Assembly: GCA_965212195.1 (NCBI GenBank)
Contig: CBDBUW010000002.1
Span: 62,001-126,000 of the forward strand
Source: JAJCYK01 sp965212195
GTDB taxonomy: Bacteria; Bacteroidota; Bacteroidia; Cytophagales; Cyclobacteriaceae
Reading direction: 5' to 3'
Length of the DNA stretch: 64,000 bases
Below the pieces are notes generated by a model. The model did no database searches, was not told the origin of the DNA, and worked only from the letters and a program-made list of their open reading frames with translations. Below are positions 1 to 7,564 of this stretch, piece by piece; the first letter of the stretch is position 1, and every line of letters begins with the position of its first letter. The translations under genes and the position numbers were made by a program.

Positions 1-2
1 CC

Positions 3-587
3 ACCGCTTCTACATCACAAATTCTGGGGAACAACGAATGTTTTGAGCCCTATACCTCCAATATCTATACCCGCCGTACGCTAAGCGGGGAGTTTATTGT
101 AGTAAACAAACATCTGTTAAAAGATTTGATCAAGCTGGGTCTGTGGAATAACAGTATGAAGAATCGTTTAATTGAGGCCAATGGTTCCATTCAAAACATA
201 CCGGAAATCCCTCAAAACATTAAAGATCTCTACAAGACGGTTTGGGAAATTTCTCAAAAGGTGATCATCGAAATGTCGGCCGAACGCGGGGCTTATATTT
301 GCCAAAGTCAGAGTATGAACATACATATTCAGGATCCCAATTTTGGTAAAATGACCTCCATGCACTTCTATGCTTGGAAATTGGGATTGAAAACAGGCAT
401 GTATTATCTGCGATCAAAAGCCGCTACCGATGCCATTAAATTTACCTTGGATAAAGAGGCAATTCAAGAATCGCAGCCAGAGTCTGAAGCTGCCCCTGAG
501 GAATCTGAAGTGTCTATGACACAAAAACAGTCCGACATGCAATGTTCCCTTGATAACCCCGATGATTGCATTGCTTGTGGCAGTTAA
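3..587 (+). CDS. nrdA: Ribonucleoside-diphosphate reductase alpha subunit, C-terminal part (5' end outside window)
   Basis: Large catalytic subunit of class I ribonucleotide reductase, which reduces ribonucleoside diphosphates to deoxyribonucleotides for DNA synthesis. The open frame runs in from the left edge. An NNECFEP motif at about bases 30-50 supplies the active-site Asn-x-Cys-x-Glu triad known from the family, followed by the conserved YTSNIYTRRT segment. The C-terminus is a flexible acidic tail ending in CIACGS, the mobile Cys pair that passes electrons from thioredoxin or glutaredoxin to the active site. The first ATG inside the window (126) is not the true start. Only about 194 codons are present; the N-terminal ATP cone and, presumably, nrdB lie outside. 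A strong terminator follows. Confidence 0.95.
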   Translation, partial: TASTSQILGNNECFEPYTSNIYTRRTLSGEFIVVNKHLLKDLIKLGLWNNSMKNRLIEANGSIQNIPEIPQNIKDLYKTVWEISQKVIIEMSAERGAYICQSQSMNIHIQDPNFGKMTSMHFYAWKLGLKTGMYYLRSKAATDAIKFTLDKEAIQESQPESEAAPEESEVSMTQKQSDMQCSLDNPDDCIACGS

Positions 588-616
588 AGAGGTTTAGTTC
601 CACTAAACACTAAACT

Positions 617-670
617 AAAAAAGTCCTGACAGATCCCGGGCTATGCCGGGACGCCAGGACTTTTTATTTA
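617..670 (+). terminator. Rho-independent terminator after nrdA
   Basis: An 11-bp arm at 618-628 pairs perfectly with 655-665, and a second inner stem (TCCCGG with CCGGGA) lies inside it; the right arm runs into a T tract. The A-rich left side means it might also act weakly in the other direction. It lies 30 bases past the nrdA stop. Confidence 0.85.
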
Positions 671-738
671 AATCAGGGAACAACTGATCAACGGGTTATC
701 TATAAGACGCAGGAAATTTTTAAATGGTTGGCAAGGTC

Positions 739-768
739 AAAAAAAAACCCGATGCTAAGATCGGGCTA
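739..768 (-). terminator. Rho-independent terminator of the Kbp-like gene
   Basis: CCCGAT at 748-753 pairs with ATCGGG at 760-765 around a six-base loop. Read on the minus strand the stem is followed by nine T residues. It sits immediately downstream of the minus-strand BON/LysM gene that ends at 775. Confidence 0.85.
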
Positions 769-774
769 GATGTT

Positions 775-1266
775 TTAATTTTCCATTAGAGGCGGAATTC
801 TCAAAACTTGTCCGGGGTAAATCTTGTCCGGATGCTCCAACATAGGACGATTCGCCTCGAAAATAATATTGTATTTGCTGGCATTGCCATACTGAGCTTT
901 AGCAATCTTAGATAAGTAATCTCCTGCCTGGACAGTATAATACACTGCTTCTGGTTCCTTGTTCAGTACATCGATCTGATTATCGACCTGAGAAACACCG
1001 TTTACATTACCTACCGCCAATACCGCTTTCTCAGCAATTTCTTGAGTTTCTGTGGTACCATTAATGGTGGCCACACCACCACTGAATTTAACATCCAGCT
1101 CCTGAACAGGAATGTCCATTTTGCGAACTACATTTTCTAATGCTTCAGAAGCCCTGGATTCCGCCGCAGCTTTTTTCGCAGCTTTCTCTTCCGGGGTGGG
1201 GCCTGCGGGTTCGTCGGTCCCGAATATTTTGGAGCCTGCTCCCTTGATAAAATCTATTAATCCCAT
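775..1266 (-). CDS. BON and LysM domain protein, Kbp/YgaU-like
   Basis: The 163-residue protein has the layout of E. coli Kbp (YgaU), a small soluble protein reported to bind potassium. It starts MGLIDFIKGAG, has an Ala/Lys/Glu-rich linker, a BON domain at about residues 42-100, and a LysM domain at about 108-158 (YTVQAGDYLSKIAKAQYGN ... KIYPGQVLRIP). No signal peptide is visible, which fits a cytoplasmic protein rather than a cell-wall enzyme. It stands alone between terminators and msrC. A near-consensus -7 box (TAACTTTA) lies at 1279-1286 on its strand. Similarity to Kbp is clear; potassium binding in this organism is inference. Confidence 0.85.
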   Translation of the reverse strand: MGLIDFIKGAGSKIFGTDEPAGPTPEEKAAKKAAAESRASEALENVVRKMDIPVQELDVKFSGGVATINGTTETQEIAEKAVLAVGNVNGVSQVDNQIDVLNKEPEAVYYTVQAGDYLSKIAKAQYGNASKYNIIFEANRPMLEHPDKIYPGQVLRIPPLMEN

Positions 1267-1345
1267 AATAAAAAGGTTTAAAGTTAAAGTTCGGTCAATA
1301 TAGATAATAAGCCACCAGCCGCCAACATTTTTCGATAAATGCAGC

Positions 1346-1828
1346 TCATTTTTCGATGGACAATATTTGACTTAAATCTTCTAAGTACTGTACATCAACC
1401 TCATCAAAAGCACCCACTTCATCACTGTCAACATCCATTACCAAGGTTACCATTCCATTACTGAAAAACGGAACCACAATCTCCGATCGAGAAGCTGCAT
1501 TACAGGCTATATGTCCGGGAAACTCCCTTACATCATATACCACAACGGTGCGTGCTTCCTGCCAGGCCGTTCCACATACACCTTTGCCCTTGCCAATCCG
1601 TGTGCAGGCTACCGGTCCTTGAAATGGTCCTAGTACCAATTCATCACCTTTTACCAGATAAAATCCTACCCAAAAAAAGCCTAAAGCCTGCTTTAGTGCA
1701 GCCGCTACATTGGATAGGTTTGCAATCAGGTCCCTCTCATCAGCTACCAGGGCATTTATTTGGGGCAATAGGGCGCGATACTTTTCCTCCTTACTTAAAG
1801 AGTCGGCAATAATGATTTCCTCAGCCAT
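1346..1828 (-). CDS. msrC: Free methionine-(R)-sulfoxide reductase, GAF domain
   Basis: Repairs free methionine-R-sulfoxide using thioredoxin-type reductants in the cytoplasm. The 160-residue protein is a single GAF domain. The three functional cysteines are present at residues 75, 85 and 109, with the same 10 and 24 residue spacing as in E. coli fRMsr, within VACTRIGKGKGVCGTAW and HIACNAASRSEIVVP. Its start overlaps the end of ribD by 8 bases, so the two genes are very probably cotranscribed from the ribD promoter. Assignment rests on the Cys pattern, which distinguishes it from sensory GAF domains. Confidence 0.92.
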   Translation of the reverse strand: MAEEIIIADSLSKEEKYRALLPQINALVADERDLIANLSNVAAALKQALGFFWVGFYLVKGDELVLGPFQGPVACTRIGKGKGVCGTAWQEARTVVVYDVREFPGHIACNAASRSEIVVPFFSNGMVTLVMDVDSDEVGAFDEVDVQYLEDLSQILSIEK

Positions 1829-2858
1829 GGTTTATTTGATTATAAAAAATTCGCAAACGATCCTCTCCCAATAAACGCTCCTCCTCACAATTAGTATTCA
1901 AAACCGGGGCTTTAATACCTTCGCCAAATAAATGGGGAGCCACAAACACCCGTGCCTCATCCCAATGGTCCCCTTCCGTCATACTTTGTAAGAGCATGGC
2001 TCCTCCCTCCGCAAGCACACTTTGAATCCCTCTTTGGTGGAGATCCTGCCATATGTTTGCTAAGAACCCACCCTTCGGCAGCATTATCCAGGTCACATTT
2101 CCCTCATTCCCTTCCTGGAGGTAGTTATAGCAGAGAGTGGGTACGGAACCATCAAACAACTTGAGGTCATTACTCAGGGACATGGTGGGATCCAACACGA
2201 TTCGCAGCGGATCATTTCCTTCAAAGCCCCTGACTGTTAACTGCGGATCGTCATATTGCGCCGTACCACGGCCAATCAAAATAGCATCTTCCTGTGCTCG
2301 GAATATGTGAACCAACTGGCGTGATTGTCGGTTACTGATCCACTTGGAATCATAGTTAGGCTTAGCCATAAACCCATCAGCAGTTTGAGCCCATTTTAAT
2401 ATAATATAGGGTCGTTGCCGTTCATGGTAAGTGAAGAATCTTCGATTCAGAAAGGCCCCGAGAGCGCCTAAGATACCGGTAACCACCTCTACGCCGGCCT
2501 CTTTTAACTTTGCTACCCCTTCTCCCGAAACTTTGGGGTTGGGATCCAGGTTAGATATCACCACCCTTGGTATCTTTGATTCAATAATTAGATCTGCACA
2601 TGGAGGAGTTTTTCCATGATGTGAACAGGGCTCAAGATTGACGTAGAGCGTACAATCCGACAACAAATCCGTATCCTTAACGGCATTGATAGCTTCCACT
2701 TCTGCATGGGGACCCCCATACTCATGGTGAAACCCTTCACCAATGATACCATCCTTAGTAACCAGCACACATCCTACCTGTGGATTCGGGCTTACCCTGC
2801 CCAAACCGGAAGCTGCCAACTCCAGGGCCCGCTGCATATACTGTTCGTGAATATCCAA
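1821..2858 (-). CDS. ribD: Bifunctional riboflavin biosynthesis protein RibD (deaminase/reductase)
   Basis: Catalyses the second and third steps of riboflavin synthesis: deamination of the pyrimidine ring, then NADPH-dependent reduction of the ribosyl side chain. The N-terminal cytidine-deaminase-like domain (about 1-145) carries the zinc site H51-A-E53 and PCSHHGKTPPC with Cys78 and Cys87. The C-terminal reductase domain follows from about 148 (RPYIILKWAQTADGF). Length of 345 residues is normal. It is divergent from prmC, with 75 bases between, and heads a ribD-msrC pair. No FMN riboswitch is seen upstream; a good Bacteroidota promoter is. Confidence 0.95.
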   Translation of the reverse strand: MDIHEQYMQRALELAASGLGRVSPNPQVGCVLVTKDGIIGEGFHHEYGGPHAEVEAINAVKDTDLLSDCTLYVNLEPCSHHGKTPPCADLIIESKIPRVVISNLDPNPKVSGEGVAKLKEAGVEVVTGILGALGAFLNRRFFTYHERQRPYIILKWAQTADGFMAKPNYDSKWISNRQSRQLVHIFRAQEDAILIGRGTAQYDDPQLTVRGFEGNDPLRIVLDPTMSLSNDLKLFDGSVPTLCYNYLQEGNEGNVTWIMLPKGGFLANIWQDLHQRGIQSVLAEGGAMLLQSMTEGDHWDEARVFVAPHLFGEGIKAPVLNTNCEEERLLGEDRLRIFYNQINHG

Positions 2859-2878
2859 TTAGTTCTAGATTGTGATCA

Positions 2879-2911
2879 CAAAGTTATATTTTTATCTGGT
2901 TTTTAGTCAAA
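2879..2911 (-). promoter_or_regulatory. Promoter of ribD-msrC (Bacteroidota type)
   Basis: On the minus strand a TTTG at 2911-2908 is followed after 21 bases by TAACTTTG at 2886-2879, matching the Bacteroidota TTTG/TAnnTTTG promoter. The start codon of ribD is 20 bases further on. Confidence 0.6.
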
Positions 2912-2933
2912 GCTAAACTGCTCATTTTATATC

Positions 2934-3797
2934 ATGCTCATTTACATAAAGGACTTTATCCAGAAAGTTAGTGAGGAGCTAAAACCTCTTTATCAGGCCA
3001 CAGAGTCTGAACAAATTTCTTATTTGTTGTTAGAGCATGAATTGGGGATCCGCAAACAAGATCAATTGCTAAACAGTGCTATGGAATTGCCCGCGCTGCA
3101 TGCAAAAAACATTCAGACCGCTGTGCAACGTCTTCAAAATGGAGAGCCTATCCAGCATATACTGGGAAAAGCACACTTTTACGGACGAGACTTTAAAGTG
3201 GGGCCTCAAGTATTGATACCCCGGCAGGAAACAGAGGAACTGATCGCTTGGATACTTAAAGATCACACACAAAAGGGTAAGAGAATACTGGACGTCGGCA
3301 GTGGTAGCGGCTGCCTGGCCATTACTCTAGCTCTGGAAATGAACAGGGCTCAAATATACGCATTGGATGTAAGCGAGCAGGCGCTGGATATAGCCCGGCT
3401 AAATGCCCAAAAGTTAAGCGCCTCTATAGAATTTCTTCAACTGGACATACTGCACGAGAGCCCTCAGCTAACGGATCTGAACATAATAGTTTGTAATCCT
3501 CCGTATGTCCCCCAATCGGATTTAGAATCGATGCAGATACAAGTGAAACAGCATGAACCGCATGGTGCCTTATTCGTGCCGGACGGGAATCCTTTGATCT
3601 TTTATGAGCGATTGACGGAGGTCGCCCCGACCCTGTTGAAGCCTGGCGGTAGTCTCTATCTGGAAATACACCATGCTTTCGGACCCCAAGTCATGGCGTT
3701 GTTCCAGGATCCTGGTTGGGAAAAGGTAGAATTGAAAAAGGATCTTCAAGGGAAAGATCGAATGATCAAAGCAACTTTAAGAGCTGAAGAAGGTTAA
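2934..3797 (+). CDS. prmC: Peptide chain release factor N5-glutamine methyltransferase PrmC (HemK)
   Basis: Methylates the glutamine of the GGQ motif in release factors RF1 and RF2, using S-adenosylmethionine. The 287-residue protein has a helical N-terminal release-factor-binding part (about 1-95, ending in the conserved LIPRQETEELI) and a Rossmann methyltransferase domain with VGSGSG at 121-126 and the NPPY motif at 188-191 that positions the substrate glutamine. It is divergent from ribD and overlaps the convergent TonB receptor gene by 4 bases at its stop. The older HemK annotation as a protoporphyrinogen oxidase should not be used. Confidence 0.95.
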   Translation: MLIYIKDFIQKVSEELKPLYQATESEQISYLLLEHELGIRKQDQLLNSAMELPALHAKNIQTAVQRLQNGEPIQHILGKAHFYGRDFKVGPQVLIPRQETEELIAWILKDHTQKGKRILDVGSGSGCLAITLALEMNRAQIYALDVSEQALDIARLNAQKLSASIEFLQLDILHESPQLTDLNIIVCNPPYVPQSDLESMQIQVKQHEPHGALFVPDGNPLIFYERLTEVAPTLLKPGGSLYLEIHHAFGPQVMALFQDPGWEKVELKKDLQGKDRMIKATLRAEEG

Positions 3798-6103
3798 AAA
3801 CTCAACTTTAGGGTGGCAAAAACACTGGCCGGAGCCTGTACCAGATATCCCGGGCCATCAATGGTGCCATCAAAATCCACATCCACGGGAGCACCATTAG
3901 TAAAATACTGAGTGTCGAACAGGTTGTTAACCTGCACTACCAATTGATGGGCCTTCCAGTTCACCCCCAGTTGGGCGTTGAGTACCATAAAATCCGGCAT
4001 GGTTAAGTCCGCCCGATTAGTGAGTTCCAGAAATGACTCTCCCACATAGCGAGCGCTTAAGCCTACACTAAAATACTGGTTGACCTTATAATCGGCATGG
4101 GCATTGATCAGCCACTCTGGGCTTAAAATGGGTTCAACGTTTCTAAAAATTTCAGTGGCTCCGCCGGGTGCAAACGCTTTGATCTCGCTTTGCATAAAAG
4201 TAGCCTGCCCTCCTATAGCTAAATCATCCAAAGGCTGCCACAGCCAGTCGATCTCCAGCCCGGTACGGTAGCTATCCGCAATATTCTGTCGCAATTGAAC
4301 AAAACCTTCGGGGATGAATTCTCCGGTGGGAGCGATTTCGTCTGAAAAATCCATGTAAAAGAAATTGGCTTGAGCCTGCAGCTTTGAAGTGGATATGTTG
4401 AGCCCTAACTCCATATCGTTTACATACTCCGCTTTAACAGAGTTTTCATCAAGCACGGCATCCAGATTGAAGGCGCTGACCACTGTGGACCCCAGAATAT
4501 CGGCACGGGTAGGCTCCCGTCCGCTGCGACCAAACGACCAAAAGAGACTGATAGGTCCGTTGAGTTGATAAGTTATGCCTACTTTAGGGTTAAAGAAGGT
4601 CCAGTCGCGCTGCGGTACAGTCAGGCCACTAATATTCACTCCCTGCGATTCTAAAAATGTCAGGTCCGGCTCCAGGTCCAACGTGACCCTACGAATTTGC
4701 AGATCGGCAAAGAATTTCCAATTACCCCATTGTCTCTGGGCTTTACCGAAAGCGCTTAATTCATTTTTTTGAGTGTGGTCGCTGTAGTACGGATTGTTCT
4801 TGTCATCCAGAAACCCTTCCTGGTTCTTTCGCTTAAAAACGTAACCATGTAGTCCAGCATTGACCTCCCACCCTTCGCGAGTAACTCCGCTAAGTGCTGT
4901 CAATGCCCCAAAATGGTCGTTATACAAAGGGAAATTCTGCTGGATCAGGTTTCCGTTGCCGTCATCGAATCCAAAAGGAAAATCACCGCCAGCACCACCG
5001 TAATATAGGGAGGATGCCAGACTCCATTTATTGTTAAAGGCATGGATGTGCTGCAATTGAGCTAGCTGCTGATTAAAATCGTCTTCATCATTGGGATCCA
5101 GGTAGTTGGTGCGCGGTTCTTCACGGATATCATCTATTAATACCGGCAGATAAGCCAACTCGTTGCGTGTCCGGCCTGCCAGCACATTGATTTTAACAAT
5201 ATCCTTCTCCCCGAAATATCCCCCGGAAAAGAAGAATGACTCCGCGTTGGTCCCGGAATTAAATTTATAGCCGTCGGAATACGTCTTGGTGATGCGGGCC
5301 CCAAAGGCCCAACGATCGTTGATCAGGCCGCTCTTAAACCCCACACTGCCGCGGAAAGATCCAAATGAACCAGCTGTTAATTGTAGCTCCCCGCTGGAGT
5401 TTTCTTGGTTGATTGCCGATGTTTCGTAATTGATGGATCCGGCGTAAGAAGCGGTGCCATTGGTACTGGTGCCCACACCCCGCTGAACTTGTACCGATTG
5501 AATGTTATTACTGAAATCTGTGAAATTGGAGAAGAATACCCCTTGATCAACCATATCGTTAAGGGGTACTCCGTTAAGGGTAATATTGATGCGGGTTTGA
5601 TCAATGCCCCGCAAGCGCATGAGAGCATAATTGGCAAAGCCACTGCCGGATTCAGAGTGAGCTAAAATGGATGGTACTATGCGTTCTAAATTTAATACGG
5701 CATCTTGACCCCAGTATACTTTTTGAATATTCTCTCGGGGCAGGGTTTTTTGGGCAGTAGGGCTACCCTCTGGCGCTCTAAGGGCCTTGATCACCACCTC
5801 TTCTAGAAGCAAGTTTGTATTCAAAGCGATCTCCAAGCTACTTCGACCTTTCATATCAATCCTTTGGGTTTTGAATCCTACAAAAGAGATCTCCAGCACC
5901 CGGTGACTTTCGTTCAACTCTTGAAAACTGAATGCACCGCGCTCATCGGTAATGCTGAAAAGATCACTTTCCAGGACTTTTACCAACGCTCCTTCCAAGG
6001 GTTCTCTGGATTCCGCGTCCACTACGATTCCGCTAAGGGATTGGGCCCAAGTATTGCTTAGGGTCAGTAAAGCGAAAACCACCAGGACAATTAATCGTAG
6101 CAT
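3794..6103 (-). CDS. TonB-dependent outer-membrane receptor, probably for thiamine compounds
   Basis: An outer-membrane gated channel of 769 residues. In order: signal peptide (about 1-20, ending TWAQ), a carboxypeptidase-regulatory-like beta domain (about 22-100, SLSGIVVDAESREPLEGA), a plug domain (about 110-230, with LRGIDQTRINITLNGVPLND) and a large beta-barrel ending in phenylalanine (LKLSF). It is preceded directly by a TPP riboswitch, so its substrate is most likely thiamine or a phosphate or precursor of it. That is inference from regulation; barrel sequences alone do not reveal the ligand. Two upstream minus-strand genes (PnuC-type transporter and NadR-like kinase) may complete the uptake route. 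Confidence 0.9.
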   Translation of the reverse strand: MLRLIVLVVFALLTLSNTWAQSLSGIVVDAESREPLEGALVKVLESDLFSITDERGAFSFQELNESHRVLEISFVGFKTQRIDMKGRSSLEIALNTNLLLEEVVIKALRAPEGSPTAQKTLPRENIQKVYWGQDAVLNLERIVPSILAHSESGSGFANYALMRLRGIDQTRINITLNGVPLNDMVDQGVFFSNFTDFSNNIQSVQVQRGVGTSTNGTASYAGSINYETSAINQENSSGELQLTAGSFGSFRGSVGFKSGLINDRWAFGARITKTYSDGYKFNSGTNAESFFFSGGYFGEKDIVKINVLAGRTRNELAYLPVLIDDIREEPRTNYLDPNDEDDFNQQLAQLQHIHAFNNKWSLASSLYYGGAGGDFPFGFDDGNGNLIQQNFPLYNDHFGALTALSGVTREGWEVNAGLHGYVFKRKNQEGFLDDKNNPYYSDHTQKNELSAFGKAQRQWGNWKFFADLQIRRVTLDLEPDLTFLESQGVNISGLTVPQRDWTFFNPKVGITYQLNGPISLFWSFGRSGREPTRADILGSTVVSAFNLDAVLDENSVKAEYVNDMELGLNISTSKLQAQANFFYMDFSDEIAPTGEFIPEGFVQLRQNIADSYRTGLEIDWLWQPLDDLAIGGQATFMQSEIKAFAPGGATEIFRNVEPILSPEWLINAHADYKVNQYFSVGLSARYVGESFLELTNRADLTMPDFMVLNAQLGVNWKAHQLVVQVNNLFDTQYFTNGAPVDVDFDGTIDGPGYLVQAPASVFATLKLSF

Positions 6104-6178
6104 GTGTTTGATAGTTTTTTGTTGAAACGGTGAAACTTTGAATAGATATTAGGGGTTGCTCCTATTCGTTTGTGTTTC

Positions 6179-6269
6179 CCCTTCCCTACGCCGGCATTAT
6201 CCGGATCAGGTGCAGTCTTCTTCAAGACTTGGGTATATTCTCAGCCTGTATATGATAGGCACCCCTGTA
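6179..6269 (-). promoter_or_regulatory. TPP (THI-box) riboswitch
   Basis: On the minus strand the RNA shows all hallmark blocks of the thiamine pyrophosphate aptamer: CAGGGGUGCC at the 5' side, GGCUGAGA, UACCC, a variable hairpin (AGUCUU-GAAG-AAGACU), then CCUGAUCCGGAUAAUGCC and GGCGUAGGGAA. About 75 bases separate it from the TonB receptor start. In that leader, ACCCCU (6156-6151 on the minus strand) could pair with AGGGGU of the aptamer 5' strand, a possible switching helix. Ligand-bound RNA is expected to reduce receptor expression. Confidence 0.95.
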
Positions 6270-6273
6270 ACAC

Positions 6274-6304
6274 CAAAGTTAACCCTAAATTTTATAACCG
6301 CAAA
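6274..6304 (-). promoter_or_regulatory. Promoter of the TPP-riboswitch transcript
   Basis: TTTG at 6304-6301, 19 bases, then TAACTTTG at 6281-6274 on the minus strand. This fits the Bacteroidota consensus fully and places transcription start right at the first bases of the aptamer. The -33 element and part of the spacer lie inside the last codons of the upstream kinase gene. Confidence 0.65.
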
Positions 6305-6804
6305 GCTTGAAGGGCCTGCAGTGCTTGCGTGAAACGACTTTGACCAACACCTTGAAGCCTTTTGAATGAATGGCCACTTTCTGTTAATTCCTGCAGATAT
6401 AGTTCCAGGAGTTCTTCACGCTGATGCGGGTGCTCTCGCTGGGGATCCGGCTGCCAGGGTAGGTCTATGTCAGTAAGCAGGTAAAGGTCACAGTGGGAGC
6501 GCTCGATTTGTTCCCTAATCCAGGGATGGGTGCGTCCGTATCGGTAGTCCCCCCATATTTTAATGACCCTCAAATCAGTGTCACAGAACAACCAGGAGGG
6601 CTGGTTTTCTGCGGCCTGCTGTTCACTGGCCCACTGCTCCTGGGCTATCTTCAGGAGGTCCGGCTCCTCATAGGGCCGGGTTAGTTGATCCAAATATTCA
6701 CGGGCATACTCCGGCACCCAAGGAGCATTAAAATGCTCTGCCAGTTTTCGCGCCAGGGTAGTCTTTCCTGTAGATTCCGGTCCGATGATCACCACCTTTT
6801 TCAT
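6292..6804 (-). CDS. NadR-like P-loop nucleoside/vitamin kinase (AAA family ATPase)
   Basis: A 170-residue P-loop protein resembling the ribosylnicotinamide kinase half of NadR. The Walker A motif GPESTGKTT is at residues 8-16 and is followed by VPEYAREYLDQL, typical of NadR-like kinases. No adenylyltransferase domain is present. The start at 6804 is chosen because ATGA there couples it to the stop of the transporter gene; a longer frame to 6891 would overlap that gene by 90 bases. Paired with a PnuC-type importer, it probably phosphorylates the imported vitamin and so traps it. The substrate may be nicotinamide riboside or thiamine; sequence alone does not decide. Confidence 0.75.
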   Translation of the reverse strand: MKKVVIIGPESTGKTTLARKLAEHFNAPWVPEYAREYLDQLTRPYEEPDLLKIAQEQWASEQQAAENQPSWLFCDTDLRVIKIWGDYRYGRTHPWIREQIERSHCDLYLLTDIDLPWQPDPQREHPHQREELLELYLQELTESGHSFKRLQGVGQSRFTQALQALQALRL

Positions 6805-7424
6805 GCGGCAACCACAGATTGGTTCATGGTTTTCCTCCAGGCCATGTATCCTGCTATCGCCATGCCAATGTAGAACAAATAGAGCAGGCAATAAAAATAA
6901 AGGTCCTTATAGAAGTAGATCCCGGTAGCCAGGATATCCACCACCAGCCACCACATCCAGTTCTCGATCTTCTTGCGTGCGGTGAGCCACATGGCCGCAA
7001 AACTTAAAACTGAAGTGGTGCTATCCCAATAGGCCAGTGACGCATCGGTGTAGGTGTTGAGCAGATAGCCCCAGGCCATAATTCCTGTGGCCGATATGAT
7101 AAGCAAAGCTGCCCAGGTATTGAAACCTATGGTAGTCACCGGAACCTCCTCGTGTTCGGCCTTTTTTCCGTAAACCCAGTAGTACCAACCATAAATATTC
7201 ATACCCAAAAAGAAGATGTGCAGAATAAAATCGGCATAGAGGCGAGCCTGAATAAAGATCACAAAGGAGATTAGTACATAGGCAATGCCCAAAGGCCAGG
7301 TGAGGATGCTTTGACGGATCAGGAATAACACACACAGCACCCCGAATACAAAGCCCAGGAACTCCAATACCTTCATGTTTAAGGCATAATTAAAGACCTC
7401 CTTAAAAAACTCCATTGCGTCCAT
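6801..7424 (-). CDS. PnuC/PnuT-family vitamin transporter
   Basis: An inner-membrane protein of 207 residues with about seven hydrophobic segments and the PnuC-family core NIYGWYYWVYGKK near residue 85. PnuC proteins move nicotinamide riboside by facilitated diffusion, and PnuT relatives move thiamine; both depend on a cytoplasmic kinase to trap the substrate, here encoded next with a 4-base overlap. Start at 7424 (ATG) or 7415 (ATG). The TTG at 7460 is unlikely because it lies within the promoter. The nearby TPP riboswitch favours thiamine, but these two genes are upstream of it and not controlled by it. Confidence 0.8.
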   Translation of the reverse strand: MDAMEFFKEVFNYALNMKVLEFLGFVFGVLCVLFLIRQSILTWPLGIAYVLISFVIFIQARLYADFILHIFFLGMNIYGWYYWVYGKKAEHEEVPVTTIGFNTWAALLIISATGIMAWGYLLNTYTDASLAYWDSTTSVLSFAAMWLTARKKIENWMWWLVVDILATGIYFYKDLYFYCLLYLFYIGMAIAGYMAWRKTMNQSVVAA

Positions 7425-7430
7425 GGGGAT

Positions 7431-7460
7431 CAAAGTTACCCTATATCCGTCAACCTGCAA
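7431..7460 (-). promoter_or_regulatory. Promoter of the pnuC-like operon
   Basis: Minus-strand TTG at 7460-7458, 19 bases, then TAACTTTG at 7438-7431. Only six bases separate the box from the ATG at 7424, so the transcript may be leaderless or start at the next ATG (7415). Confidence 0.55.
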
Positions 7461-7535
7461 GCACCACTTTTTGTGTCTGGGGCAAATTAATGGGTGTTTG
7501 TTTTCATATGTTGTACAATCTGAGTAGCTTTATCC

Positions 7536-7564
7536 GGCAAATAATAGCTCTTAAATTATTTGCC
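7536..7564 (+). promoter_or_regulatory. Perfect inverted repeat touching the guaB start codon
   Basis: GGCAAATAAT at 7536-7545 and ATTATTTGCC at 7555-7564 form a perfect 10-bp stem with a nine-base loop (AGCTCTTAA), and the ATG of guaB begins at the next base. It could be an operator or an RNA hairpin that limits ribosome access. A near-consensus -7 box (TAGCTTTA, 7525-7532) lies just upstream, with a TTTG at 7497-7500, 24 bases away. Confidence 0.6.

Noticed and set aside
2859..2933. Possible FMN riboswitch before ribD
   Set aside because: The gap is only 75 bases and contains a promoter; none of the conserved RFN-element blocks are present.
5377..5665. Open frames on both strands inside the TonB receptor gene
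   Set aside because: They lie within a well-supported receptor sequence and encode no recognisable protein; coding shadows.
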